Shown here: positions 23,517 through 31,689 of the stretch, piece by piece | Position numbering within the stretch: the stretch's first letter is position 1 | How the letters are laid out: every line of letters begins with the position of its first letter | Source of the DNA: Clostridiales bacterium | GTDB taxonomy: Bacteria > Bacillota > Clostridia > Christensenellales > Aristaeellaceae | NCBI GenBank assembly: GCA_004555535.1 | Contig: SFHU01000016.1 | Location: 1 to 35,952, forward strand | Direction: 5' to 3' | Length of the DNA: 35,952 bases | Translations under genes and position numbers: made by a program | The notes under the pieces: generated by a model | Database searches by the model: none | Seen by the model: the letters and a program-made list of their open reading frames with translations, nothing else | Told to the model about the DNA's origin: nothing

Positions 23517-24416
23517 TCACAGGAACTCCCCGACGAATTCCTCATAGAACACATGCGCCGTCCCGTTTTCCAGATACGCCGGGCAATAGATGTACTCCGG
23601 GAAGCGGCATATCCTGTCGGAGATGCCGATGCAGACCGTCGAGGAGGAATTGACGGAGGGGAGCAGGTTGCGCAGATACCGCGGGCCGATCAGGATGCCC
23701 TGGCCCATGACGGTCAGCGCGATGGCGGAGGTCGCGTTCTTCACGGGCCGGCAGCGGACGCGTCCGCCCAGCACGCGCTCGATGGCCTGCCAGTTCTGGG
23801 CATAGGGGCCGAACAGCTCGTCCGCGTAGGGAACGAGGATGGTTTCATCCTCGAGGCTGCGGATGGAGAGCACCGAGTGCCCCATCAGCCTGTGGCCGGC
23901 GGGGATGATGGCGTAGGTCGAATGGGAATGAATCAGCTGGCTGCGCACGCCCATGGGCAGGTCGAGATAGCGGCAGGGGGAAATCACGATGTCGTAGCGG
24001 GAGAGGAGCTCGGCGGGCATGCTGTCGGGGATGACGTCAAAGGTGAGCTGCACGTCGTGGCTGCGCTCCATGAACCGGCTGACAAACAGGCGGATGTGGT
24101 CCGCATAGCTGATTTCAAGGCTGCACGCGATGCGCAGCTGGCCGCGCCCCGCTGCGGGGATGTCGTCGCTGAACTGATGCGTCGCCCTGGCGCAGTCCTC
24201 CAGGAGCGCCTCGGTGCGCGCGGCGAACAGGCGGCCCGCCTGCGTCAGCGTGACGCCGTGCGTCGTGCGCACGAAGAGCTGGGCCTGAAGCTCCCGCTCC
24301 ATCTCCTGGATGTGCCGGGTCAGGATCGACTGGGAGATGAAGAGCTCCCGGGCCGCCTGGCTGTAGCTCCTCAGCTTGGAGAGAATCAGGAATTCATACA
24401 GATGCTCAGTGGTCAT
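23517..24416 (-). CDS. LysR-family transcriptional regulator
   Basis: A 299-residue regulator. The N-terminal winged helix-turn-helix is typical (YSQAARELFISQSILTRHIQ, then MERELQAQLFVRTTHGVTLT, residues ~15-60), followed by the periplasmic-binding-like effector domain (GQLRIACSLEISYADHIRLF and onward). LysR proteins act as tetramers, usually on a divergent promoter, in response to a small ligand. Its start overlaps the stop of the upstream LysR gene by 11 bases with GGAGG in front, so the two regulators are made together. The likely target is the divergent transporter/hydrolase operon starting at 25597. Confidence 0.93.
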   Translation of the reverse strand: MTTEHLYEFLILSKLRSYSQAARELFISQSILTRHIQEMERELQAQLFVRTTHGVTLTQAGRLFAARTEALLEDCARATHQFSDDIPAAGRGQLRIACSLEISYADHIRLFVSRFMERSHDVQLTFDVIPDSMPAELLSRYDIVISPCRYLDLPMGVRSQLIHSHSTYAIIPAGHRLMGHSVLSIRSLEDETILVPYADELFGPYAQNWQAIERVLGGRVRCRPVKNATSAIALTVMGQGILIGPRYLRNLLPSVNSSSTVCIGISDRICRFPEYIYCPAYLENGTAHVFYEEFVGEFL

Positions 24417-25332
24417 GGCGCACCTCCGTGGAAATCAGCCCCTTGCTGCGCCAGGTGAAGGCCAGATAATCCTCCGCAAAGGGGAGGACGTCCGGATTGG
24501 CCGGAGCCTTCAGGTGGAACAGGAAGGGCTGTGCCGGCTGGCTCAGGCCGATGAGCGGCAGGCAGACGGTGCCGGGCGGCGGCTCCAGCAGGTGATAGGG
24601 GGAGATGAGGATGCCCTTGCCGATGGGCACCAGCAGCGGGAGATAGGTCTGGGACGTCTCGCTGTCATAGACGGTGTAGCGGATGCCCGACGCATTGAGG
24701 TTGGCCAGCTGGAAATTGCGCTCGCAGGATTCGGCGGTGTGCGGATAGAGGATGAAGCAGCCGCCGTCCAGCTCGCGCAGCGAGACGCGGTTTTCCCGGG
24801 CCATGGGATGCGTGTGCGGCAGCAGGACGTAGTGCGCCGGCGCGGCAAAGGGGCGGCGGGCGATCTCCGGCGGAAGCGGATGCTCGAGACAGTTGATGAA
24901 GAACAGGTCGATCTCGCCGCTGCACAGGCTGCCTGCGAGGGCATGGGGCGCCGCGTCGACCAGCTCCAGCTTCAGCTGGGGGAAGGTTTCGTTGAGCTGA
25001 TCCAGAAACGGGCCGAGGTGCAGCGGCGTGCCCGGGCCGGAGAGCGCGATGCGCAGGCGGCGGTAGGCGTGGCGCTGCAGGGCGTGCAGCTCGCGCACCT
25101 GGTTGTCATAGTGCTGCACGATCTGCTGGGCGTGGGGCAGAAAGCGCTGCCCCGCGGCGGTCAGCGCGAGCGAGCGGCCCCTGCGGTCAAACAGCCCCAC
25201 GCCCAGCGACTTCTCCAGGCTCTTCATGCGCGCCGAAAGGGTCGCGGCCGGGACGCCAAGGGTCTGCGCCGCGGCGGACAGGCTGCCCGCCCGGGCAATC
25301 TCCACGAACTCGGACACACGGGCAAAATCCAT
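24406..25332 (-). CDS. LysR-family transcriptional regulator
   Basis: About 308 residues with the LysR helix-turn-helix (GSLSAAAQTLGVPAATLSAR, then MKSLEKSLGVGLFDRRGR) and an effector domain (RLRIALSGPGTPLHLGPFLD and onward). The start at 25332 is six bases from GGAGGG; the next upstream ATG (25338) touches the SD. It has a well-formed promoter at 25438-25410 and is divergent from the ABC transporter operon. Two adjacent, non-identical LysR genes (clearly different in sequence) suggest dual control of the same operon, or heteromer formation. Confidence 0.93.
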   Translation of the reverse strand: MDFARVSEFVEIARAGSLSAAAQTLGVPAATLSARMKSLEKSLGVGLFDRRGRSLALTAAGQRFLPHAQQIVQHYDNQVRELHALQRHAYRRLRIALSGPGTPLHLGPFLDQLNETFPQLKLELVDAAPHALAGSLCSGEIDLFFINCLEHPLPPEIARRPFAAPAHYVLLPHTHPMARENRVSLRELDGGCFILYPHTAESCERNFQLANLNASGIRYTVYDSETSQTYLPLLVPIGKGILISPYHLLEPPPGTVCLPLIGLSQPAQPFLFHLKAPANPDVLPFAEDYLAFTWRSKGLISTEVRHDH

Positions 25333-25409
25333 CGTCATCCCTCCATAAATCAAAAAAGCGGAATATCAAAGCGTCGGCGCATCGTTTCAAACCGGGGCTG
25401 TATAAAATC

Positions 25410-25438
25410 ATTATACCGAAAAATAGCCTTGATTTCAA
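25410..25438 (-). promoter_or_regulatory. Sigma-A-type promoter of the two LysR genes, TTGAAA - 17 - TATAAT
   Basis: On the minus strand TTGAAA (25438-25433) and a perfect TATAAT (25415-25410) are 17 bases apart, 78 bases before the LysR start. The gap 25333-25596 is unusually AT-rich for this window and probably also holds the LysR operators. Confidence 0.75.
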
Positions 25439-25537
25439 TCCGAAGACGCTCAAAAAGCGATAAACCAAAAAAATGATTTCAAAAAAACCGAATAACAGAT
25501 TTGCCGGGACGCCTTTTTTTCGCGCGGGCGCGTGTGA

Positions 25538-25553
25538 TATAGTGTAGCTACAC
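25538..25553 (+). promoter_or_regulatory. -10 box TATAGT with overlapping palindrome GTGTAGCTACAC
   Basis: TATAGT (25538-25543) follows TGTGA, an extended -10 context. It overlaps a perfect 12-base palindrome (25542-25553) at the expected transcription start, a plausible operator. No good -35 is present, as expected of an activated promoter. The binding-protein gene starts 44 bases downstream with GGAGGG in front. Confidence 0.55.
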
Positions 25554-25596
25554 GATGTGGAAGGAAACCGCATGACCATGGAGGAGGGAACAAACC

Positions 25597-26587
25597 ATGT
25601 CAAAGAGGATCGTTCGTTTTCTGATCTGCGCCGCGCTGGTGCTCGCGCTGAGTGTTTCAGCCGCCGCGGCGGAGGGCTCCGGGCTCATCGGCGTGTGCAT
25701 GCAGAACATGTCCTCCAGCATTTCGGAGCTGGAGGCCGAGGCGCTGCGCGCGACGTTTGAGCCGCTGGGCTATGAGGTACAGGTCGTCTCCGCGGACGAC
25801 GAATACATGATCAGCATGTACGTCGCGGCGGTGGCCAAGACCTGGATCGAGCAGAACATGGATCCGGACGGGGATCTTCTCCGCGGGCGTCATGGGCGAC
25901 GAGTATGAATACCTGATCGGTTCCGTGGCCGAGGACGCGGGCACGCCCAGCGTCTTCCGCGCGGCCTGCCAGTTCGGCGGCGGCGACGCCGCGGCCACGC
26001 TGGCCGCCCTCGCCTACAACGTCATGTTCGGCGAGGCGGGCGTCGACTACGGCAAGAGCAACCCCAACAGCATCGGCCTGTTCTATCCCATCGACGGGGC
26101 ACTCAACGGCGGCGTCGACGCGCTGGTCTGCTTCGACACCCCGCCCTTCATCCGCAGCTACACCTATGAGGAGGCGCTCGCCGAGCCGGGCCTGATGACC
26201 TACTGGGACAGCGCAAACGGCTACAACGCCTCCCTGCAGGAGGAGGCTGCGCCCGCGGGCGCGGCGGCTGCCGGCAGCGAGATCGAGGGCGGCGCGGCCT
26301 ATACCGCGATGATGCCGGGCATCGGCGGCGACGAGGCGCATGAATTTGACCTGATGGACGACGGCACCTGCCGCTTCCTCCTGCCGGGCCATCCGATGAT
26401 CACGGACGTCTACGCCGGCACCTACACGATCGACGAAGACGGCGTCACGGTCCATATCGCAGGCCTGGCCAACGTCGATCCGGCCTCCCCGTACAAGACG
26501 CCCGGCCTGTGGAGCTACATCGACGGCGCGACGGGCGACGCAACGATCGTCATCGACACGCAGGCGCACACCTTCACGGCGAAGTAA
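25597..26587 (+). pseudogene. Frameshifted sugar-type ABC substrate-binding protein
   Basis: The first part (25597 on) has a signal peptide (ICAALVLALSVSAAAAEG) and GLIGVCMQNMSSSISELEAE, the start of a periplasmic-binding fold. The second part continues in another frame with GIFSAGVMGDEYEYLIGSVA and NSIGLFYPIDGALNGGVDAL. Removing one G from the GGGG run near 25870-25873 joins them as DPDGIFSAGVMG, so a single inserted base broke one gene of about 330 codons. The C-terminal ~95 residues form a beta-rich extra domain (CRFLLPGHPMITDVYAGTYT). This would be the ligand-binding lipoprotein-like component for the ATPase and permease downstream. A sequencing error in the G-run is possible, since the rest of the operon is intact. 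Confidence 0.75.
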
Positions 26588-26604
26588 AGCCACAAACGAC
26601 GCGC

Positions 26605-26635
26605 GGGGCCGCGGGGCAGGGCGCTCCGCGGCCCC
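26605..26635 (+). terminator. GC-rich hairpin between binding-protein and ATPase genes
   Basis: GGGGCCGCGG (26605-26614) pairs perfectly with 26626-26635. No U-tract follows, so it probably stabilises the 3' end of the binding-protein message and lowers, rather than stops, expression of the ATPase and permease, the usual pattern in such operons. Confidence 0.6.
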
Positions 26636-26720
26636 GGCCGCAATGCAATGGGATTTACAGGATTTCGGAAGGCTTGCAGCCGGCATCATGCCGGTTAGCG
26701 GAAAAGGGGGCTGCAAGGCT

Positions 26721-28202
26721 GTGCTGAAGCTTTCGCACATCACCAAGACATATCCCGGCGTGGTCGCGCTCAGCGACGTCTGCATGGACTTTGAGCAGGG
26801 CGAGGTGCACGCGATCCTGGGCGAGAACGGCGCGGGCAAGTCGACGCTCATCAAGATCATCTCAGGCGCCATCGAGCCGGATCCCGGGGCGCAGATCGAA
26901 TTCGACGGACGCGTGTACAGCGCGATGACGCCGGCGCTCGCGCGGGAGAACGGCGTCGCCGTCATCTATCAGGATGTGAACCTCGTCACGCCGATGACCG
27001 TCGCGGAGAACGTCTACATGGGCCGGCGCATGGGCCGCGGCTACAGCAAGCGGCGGCTGCAGCGCATGGCGCAGGCACTGTTTGACGAATATGGGCTGGA
27101 GCTCGATCCGGCGGAGCGCGTAGAGCGCCTCTCGCCCTCCCGGCAGCAGATGGTGGAGATCGCGCGGGCCATCGCCGGGGAGGCGAGGGTCATGATCATG
27201 GACGAGCCGACCGCGCCGCTGGCCGCCAGCGAGGTGCGCGTGCTCTTCTCCATCATCGAAAAGCTCCGGGGCAGGGGCGTGACCGTCATCTACATCTCCC
27301 ACAGGATGGAGGAGGTCTTTGAAATCACCGAGCGGGTCAGCGTGCTGCGCGACGGCTGCTACGTGACCACGCTCAAAACGAAGGACACCAGTCGCAGCGA
27401 GCTGGTGCGCCTGATGGTCGGGCGGGAGCTGAGCGAGAGCTTCCCCGCGCGCAGCAGCGCCCCGGGTGAAGTGCTGCTGGAGGCGCGCGGCCTGACCGGC
27501 AACAGCGTGGAGAACATCTCCTTCACGCTGCGGCGCGGGGAGATCCTGGGCTTTGCGGGGCTGGTCGGCTCCGGGCGCACGGAGACGATGGAGCTGCTCT
27601 GCGGCGCCAGGCGGATGACCTCCGGCGAGGTGCTGCTGCGCGGCAGGCCCGCAAGCATCCATTCCCCGGCGCAGGCGATCGATCAGGGCATCGCGCTCAT
27701 CCCGGAGGACCGCAAGGAGCAGGGCGTCATCCTGCACAACACCGTGCAGTTCAACACGTCGCTCTCCGCCATCGCCCGCGTCGCGCGCGCAGGCTTCATC
27801 AGCGGCAGGAGGAACGCCGCGCTGGCCGAGCACTACCGGCAGGAGCTGCGCATCAAGGTGCCGTCCGTGAGGCAGATGGTCGTCAATCTCTCCGGCGGCA
27901 ACCAGCAGAAGGTCGCGCTGGCGAAGGCGCTGGCCGCCGATCCGGACATCATCATCTTCGACGAGCCGACCAAGGGCATCGACGTGGGCGCCAAGCAGGA
28001 GATCTATCAGCTGATCAACGCGCTCGTCGGGCAGGGCAAGGCCGTGCTCATGGTCTCCTCGGACATGGAGGAGATTCTGGGCATGTCCGACAGGATCATC
28101 GTGCTGCACGAGGGACGCATGGCCGGCGAGCTTTCACGCGCGCAGTTCTCCCAGGAGAGCGTGCTGCGCCTGGCGTCCGGCATACAGGCAGAGGAGGCGT
28201 AA
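26721..28202 (+). CDS. Ribose/galactoside-type sugar ABC transporter ATPase
   Basis: About 493 residues, two fused ABC cassettes as in RbsA/MglA/XylG proteins. The first has GENGAGKST (K40), LSPSRQQMVEIARAI and MIMDEPTAPL. The second has the usual degenerate GLVGSGRTE Walker A, LSGGNQQKVALAKAL and IIFDEPTKGID. It powers import of a monosaccharide or related ligand. I start it at GTG 26721, where VLKLSHITKTYPG fits the family N-terminus; the SD (AAGGGGG) is slightly far. An ATG at 26643 would add an unrelated N-terminus that crosses a palindrome. It is followed after three bases by the permease. Confidence 0.93.
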   Translation: MLKLSHITKTYPGVVALSDVCMDFEQGEVHAILGENGAGKSTLIKIISGAIEPDPGAQIEFDGRVYSAMTPALARENGVAVIYQDVNLVTPMTVAENVYMGRRMGRGYSKRRLQRMAQALFDEYGLELDPAERVERLSPSRQQMVEIARAIAGEARVMIMDEPTAPLAASEVRVLFSIIEKLRGRGVTVIYISHRMEEVFEITERVSVLRDGCYVTTLKTKDTSRSELVRLMVGRELSESFPARSSAPGEVLLEARGLTGNSVENISFTLRRGEILGFAGLVGSGRTETMELLCGARRMTSGEVLLRGRPASIHSPAQAIDQGIALIPEDRKEQGVILHNTVQFNTSLSAIARVARAGFISGRRNAALAEHYRQELRIKVPSVRQMVVNLSGGNQQKVALAKALAADPDIIIFDEPTKGIDVGAKQEIYQLINALVGQGKAVLMVSSDMEEILGMSDRIIVLHEGRMAGELSRAQFSQESVLRLASGIQAEEA

Positions 28203-28205
28203 CCG

Positions 28206-29225
28206 ATGAAGAAGAAATCCCCGGGCGCGAAGCTGGCGTCCGCTGGCCGCTATCTGTACCAGGAGGGCACGGTGTACATCATCCTTGCCGTGCTGGTCGT
28301 GTTTTTCACCCTGTTCAACCCGGTCTTCCTGACCCGGCGCAACCTGTACAACCTCATCACCCAGTCCACCTACATCATCATCGCGGGCATGGGCATCTGC
28401 TTTGTCATGATCAGTGGCGGCATCGACCTGTCCGTGGGCAACCAGATGGCGGTGTGCGGCTGCGTGGCCGGCATCATCATGACTCAGACCGGCCTGCCCT
28501 TCTTCATCGTCTGGCCCGTCTGCATCGCGCTGGGCTTCGCGATGGGCCTGCTCAACGGCGTCATCGCCGCGAAGCTGCGGCTCTTCCCTCTGGTGGTCAC
28601 CATCGCCACCAGCGAGGTGTTCAAGGGCATCGCCTACACGATCACCTCGTCCAAGTCCTATTCCGGCATGCCGGCGGCGTTCCGCGCACTGTACAAGACG
28701 AAGCTGCTGGGCCTGCCGCTGGACGTGTATCTGGCGATCGCTGTCGTCGCGGCGACGTGGCTCGTGCTCAACAAGACGCACTTTGGCCGCGACGTGCTGG
28801 CCATCGGCGGCATCAAGGAATGCGCGCACCTCTCCGGCATCCGCGCGGACCTGGTGCAGAGCCTGTGCTTCGCCATCACCGGCGCGATCTTCGCGGTGGC
28901 GACGCTTGACATGCTCGCCCAGCAGAACATGACCTCCGCCACGACCGGCCCCGGCACCGAGATCACCTGCCTGACCGCGGCGATCATCGGCGGCATCAGC
29001 ATGAAGGGTGGCAAGGGCAACGTCGTGGGCATGGTCGTGGGCATCCTCATCATGCAGATGATCGCCAACGGCATGCAGCTGGCCGGCTGGGGCAGCTACA
29101 CGCAGTACACGGTCAAGGGCATCATCCTCATTCTGGCCATCGCCTTTGACGCGATGAAGAACCGGCCCCGTCCCGCTGTGCGCGTGCACAGGGAAAAGGG
29201 CGAGGCAGCGAAGGAAAGGCAGTGA
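28206..29225 (+). CDS. RbsC-type sugar ABC transporter permease
   Basis: A 339-residue polytopic inner-membrane protein with about eight to ten hydrophobic segments (IILAVLVVFFTLFNPVF, YIIIAGMGICFVMISGGIDL and so on). ISGGIDLSVGNQMAVCG is the signature of the BPD_transp_2 family (RbsC, XylH, YtfT). It forms the channel for the ATPase upstream, probably as a homodimer. GAGGAGGCG lies nine bases before the ATG. The ligand is unknown; the two esterase-like genes behind it suggest an acylated sugar or glycoside. Confidence 0.93.
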   Translation: MKKKSPGAKLASAGRYLYQEGTVYIILAVLVVFFTLFNPVFLTRRNLYNLITQSTYIIIAGMGICFVMISGGIDLSVGNQMAVCGCVAGIIMTQTGLPFFIVWPVCIALGFAMGLLNGVIAAKLRLFPLVVTIATSEVFKGIAYTITSSKSYSGMPAAFRALYKTKLLGLPLDVYLAIAVVAATWLVLNKTHFGRDVLAIGGIKECAHLSGIRADLVQSLCFAITGAIFAVATLDMLAQQNMTSATTGPGTEITCLTAAIIGGISMKGGKGNVVGMVVGILIMQMIANGMQLAGWGSYTQYTVKGIILILAIAFDAMKNRPRPAVRVHREKGEAAKERQ

Positions 29226-29232
29226 TTCCATC

Positions 29233-30135
29233 ATGAAGAAACCCCCGATGGGCCCGCCGCCCGCGGGCTTCAAGCCCCCGATGGCGGACCTGAGCGGCGT
29301 GCGCCGCATGGAGCTGGACATCCCCTACGGCAGCGAGAGCCCCGCGCAGCGGCTGGACATGTTCTGGCCGGAGACGGGCGAGGGCCCTTTCCCGACGCTC
29401 GTGTATGTACACGGCGGCGGCTTCGCGCTCGGGGACAAGCGCGACAGCCACCTGGACGGATACCTCGGCTGCCTGGCGCGAGGCTTTGCGCTGGCGGCGG
29501 TGGAATACCGCCTCAGCGGCGAGGCGCTGTTCCCCGCAGCCGTGCTCGACTGCCGCAGCGCGGTGCGCTACCTGAGAGACAACGCGGCGCGGCTTCGCGT
29601 CGATCCCCATCGCCTGTGCGCCATCGGCGGCTCCGCGGGCGGCAACCTCGCGGCGATGCTGGGCATGAACATCCCCAACGGCGCGTTCCCGGGCGAGACG
29701 CAGGCGCGCGGAACGCAGCCGTTTGTGCAGGCGGCTGTCGACCAGTTCGGCCCGATGAACTTTAAGACGATGGACGCGCAGGCGCGGGAAAACGGCGTGA
29801 GCTTTGACGACCACGATACGCCGCAGTCCCCGGAATCGAAGTACCTCGGCGCGCCGGTGCAGCAGGCGGAAAACGCCGCGCAGGCCAACCCGCTCACCTA
29901 TGCGGGCGAGGCGATGTGCCCGATGCTCGTGCAGCACGGCACCGCGGACAGGCTGGTGCCCTTTGCGCAATCGGAGGAGTTCGTCGAGGGGCTTCGCGCG
30001 CACGGCCTGGGCGATCGCGTGATCTTCACGCCGCTGCCCGGCGCGGACCACGAGGACAAGGCGTTCTTCACGGAGGAGAACCTCGCGCGCGTCCTCGACT
30101 TTGCCGAAGCGCACCTGCGCGGAAGGGAGGAATGA
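29233..30135 (+). CDS. Cytoplasmic alpha/beta hydrolase (HSL/BD-FAE type esterase)
   Basis: A 300-residue hydrolase without a signal peptide. HGGGFALGD (oxyanion hole), GGSAGGNLAAM with nucleophile S134, GTADRLVP with the acid Asp, and GADHEDKAFF with the catalytic His complete the family set. Such enzymes remove acetyl or other acyl groups from sugars. It starts eight bases after the permease. It is paralogous to the next gene (the nucleophile falls at the same residue number), which differs by having a signal peptide. Confidence 0.9.
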   Translation: MKKPPMGPPPAGFKPPMADLSGVRRMELDIPYGSESPAQRLDMFWPETGEGPFPTLVYVHGGGFALGDKRDSHLDGYLGCLARGFALAAVEYRLSGEALFPAAVLDCRSAVRYLRDNAARLRVDPHRLCAIGGSAGGNLAAMLGMNIPNGAFPGETQARGTQPFVQAAVDQFGPMNFKTMDAQARENGVSFDDHDTPQSPESKYLGAPVQQAENAAQANPLTYAGEAMCPMLVQHGTADRLVPFAQSEEFVEGLRAHGLGDRVIFTPLPGADHEDKAFFTEENLARVLDFAEAHLRGREE

Positions 30136-30138
30136 AGC

Positions 30139-31050
30139 ATGAAGCGAATCCTTGCGGCCCTTCTGGCGCTGGCGCTCGTGCTGTCCGCTGCGGCGGCGCT
30201 GGGCGAGGGCCTGACCAAAACCGGCGTGTACTACGCCTCGAACTCGAAATCGCAGGTCTGCGACATCCATGTGCCGGAGGGCGAGGGGCCGTTCCCCGTG
30301 ATCGTGCTGGTGCACGGCGGCGGCTTTGCCTTCGGCGACGCGGGCATGCCCATCATCCGTCCTGTGATCGATGCGGCACTTGCGCGCGGCTACGCGGTGG
30401 TCAGCGTCGACTACCGCAAATCCTCGGAGGCGGTCTTCCCGGCGGCGCTCGCCGACGTCAAGGCGGCGGTTCGCTTTGTGCGCCGCACGGCGGGGCGCTA
30501 CGGCTTTGATGCGGAGCGCATCGCCATCTGGGGCGAGTCCGCGGGCGCGTATCTGGCGCTGATGACCGCGCTGACCCCGGAGGTGGGCGCGCTCAGCGGC
30601 GACGTGAGCGTCAACGCGGAGCTCTCCAGCGCCGTGCGCGCGCTGGTGTCCTTCTACGCGCCGGTCGAGTTCTACACGATGGACGAGGAATACGCCGCGC
30701 TGGGCGTGAGCGGCTCGACCTTCTCCGGCCCGGACTCGTTTGAGAGCAGGTTCCTGGGCACGCCGGTCGGCGAAAATCGCGAGCTGACCTACACGACCTG
30801 CTGGGAGACGTACGTGGGCGAGCTGCCGGAGGGCTTCGCGCTGAACGCCTGGATTCAGGCGGGCGACGCGGACACGAAGGTGCCCTGCACGCAGTCGGTG
30901 CATTTCGCACAACGGCTGGAGGAGGTCATCGGCGCGCAGAACGTGCGCTTTGGCCTGCTGCCCGGCGCGGACCATGAGGACGCGGCATTCTACACGGAGG
31001 AAAACCTCTCGGCCGTCCTGGATTTTCTGGACGATGTCCTGGCGAGATGA
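30139..31050 (+). CDS. Secreted alpha/beta hydrolase, paralogue of the preceding gene
   Basis: A 303-residue protein with a signal peptide (RILAALLALALVLSAAAALG, no lipobox Cys) and the same hydrolase set: HGGGFAFGD, GESAGAYLAL with S134, a GDADTKVP segment with the acid Asp, and GADHEDAAFY with the His. One copy outside and one inside the cell fits stepwise deacylation before and after uptake by the ABC transporter. It follows the first hydrolase after three bases and ends the operon; no clear terminator is seen directly behind it. Confidence 0.9.
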   Translation: MKRILAALLALALVLSAAAALGEGLTKTGVYYASNSKSQVCDIHVPEGEGPFPVIVLVHGGGFAFGDAGMPIIRPVIDAALARGYAVVSVDYRKSSEAVFPAALADVKAAVRFVRRTAGRYGFDAERIAIWGESAGAYLALMTALTPEVGALSGDVSVNAELSSAVRALVSFYAPVEFYTMDEEYAALGVSGSTFSGPDSFESRFLGTPVGENRELTYTTCWETYVGELPEGFALNAWIQAGDADTKVPCTQSVHFAQRLEEVIGAQNVRFGLLPGADHEDAAFYTEENLSAVLDFLDDVLAR

Positions 31051-31111
31051 GCCGCGGCTGAGGGAGGCATGACATTCAAGGGAGCTAAGGGAAGGATGGT
31101 CAGGCTATGAT

Positions 31112-31282
31112 ATGGAGGCAAAACGCAAAACAGGGGAAATCAGCCAGGAAGAGTACGACCGGTGGCGATATCACTATCCCGAATTTGACACCTCCGGGCA
31201 ATGGGCATAGGTGCCGTCTCAGGCGCTCAGTGATTTTCTGGTTGAGGCGCTGACAGAGGAAGATGAAAAGAAGAACAAATGA
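31112..31282 (+). pseudogene. Remnant of a small ORF interrupted by an in-frame TAG
   Basis: The frame reads KRKTGEISQEEYDRWRYHYP and on to QWA, then TAG, then continues in the same frame as VPSQALSDFLVEALTEEDE to a TGA. The pattern is familiar to me from clostridial accessory DNA, but I cannot name the family. There is no SD of its own in a good position (GGAAGG is near 31091). It looks like the 3' end of a decayed gene. Confidence 0.45.
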
Positions 31283-31325
31283 AATAGAGCTGCCCGATTT
31301 CGATTTGAAATCAGACAGCTCTATT
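31283..31325. terminator. Palindromic terminator behind the remnant
   Basis: AATAGAGCTG (31283-31292) pairs with CAGCTCTATT (31316-31325), with more pairing inside (GATTTC/GAAATC). It is followed on the + side by CTTTG only. The symmetric layout fits a bidirectional terminator. The remainder of the gap (31326-31689) holds short open frames on both strands without SD or recognisable content. Confidence 0.65.
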
Positions 31326-31532
31326 CTTTGAATCATGAAATGCTGTTGCCATTTCGTTGCCGAAAGCAACATGGAACTCCAAATCATCGAGCTATTGCTT
31401 ATCTTTTTCGCGGTGGAATATCATTCCCACTCAAGCTGCGGACAGTATACTCTGGCGATTCTGTTTCCGTTTCATTGATTTTCCGACCGATTGATCCGCA
31501 TATTTCTCTCTTTCCAGCATGTCCATGAGATT

Positions 31533-31553
31533 TTTGTAGCCAATTTGTAGCCA
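31533..31553. repeat. Tandem direct repeat of TTTGTAGCCA
   Basis: Two exact 10-base copies one base apart, in AT-rich DNA between the remnant and the hxs cassette. Together with the remnant this could be a scar of a past insertion or an attachment-site half, but there is no integrase in view. Confidence 0.35.
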
Positions 31554-31689
31554 CGGGGCTTTGTGGATAGTTCACCTCAATCACTGCCAACAACGGTTTG
31601 CCGAGGAAAGGAAATGTGTATAACAAAAGGTTTGAAGATTCTATTGCCTGCCGGTCAGGCGGGCTTGTTCGTATGGCTTGTGCAGATGG

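Noticed and set aside
25892..26587. Independent second gene after the binding-protein fragment
   Set aside because: Its upstream codons continue as GIFSAGV in frame and lack an SD, so it is the second half of one frameshifted gene.
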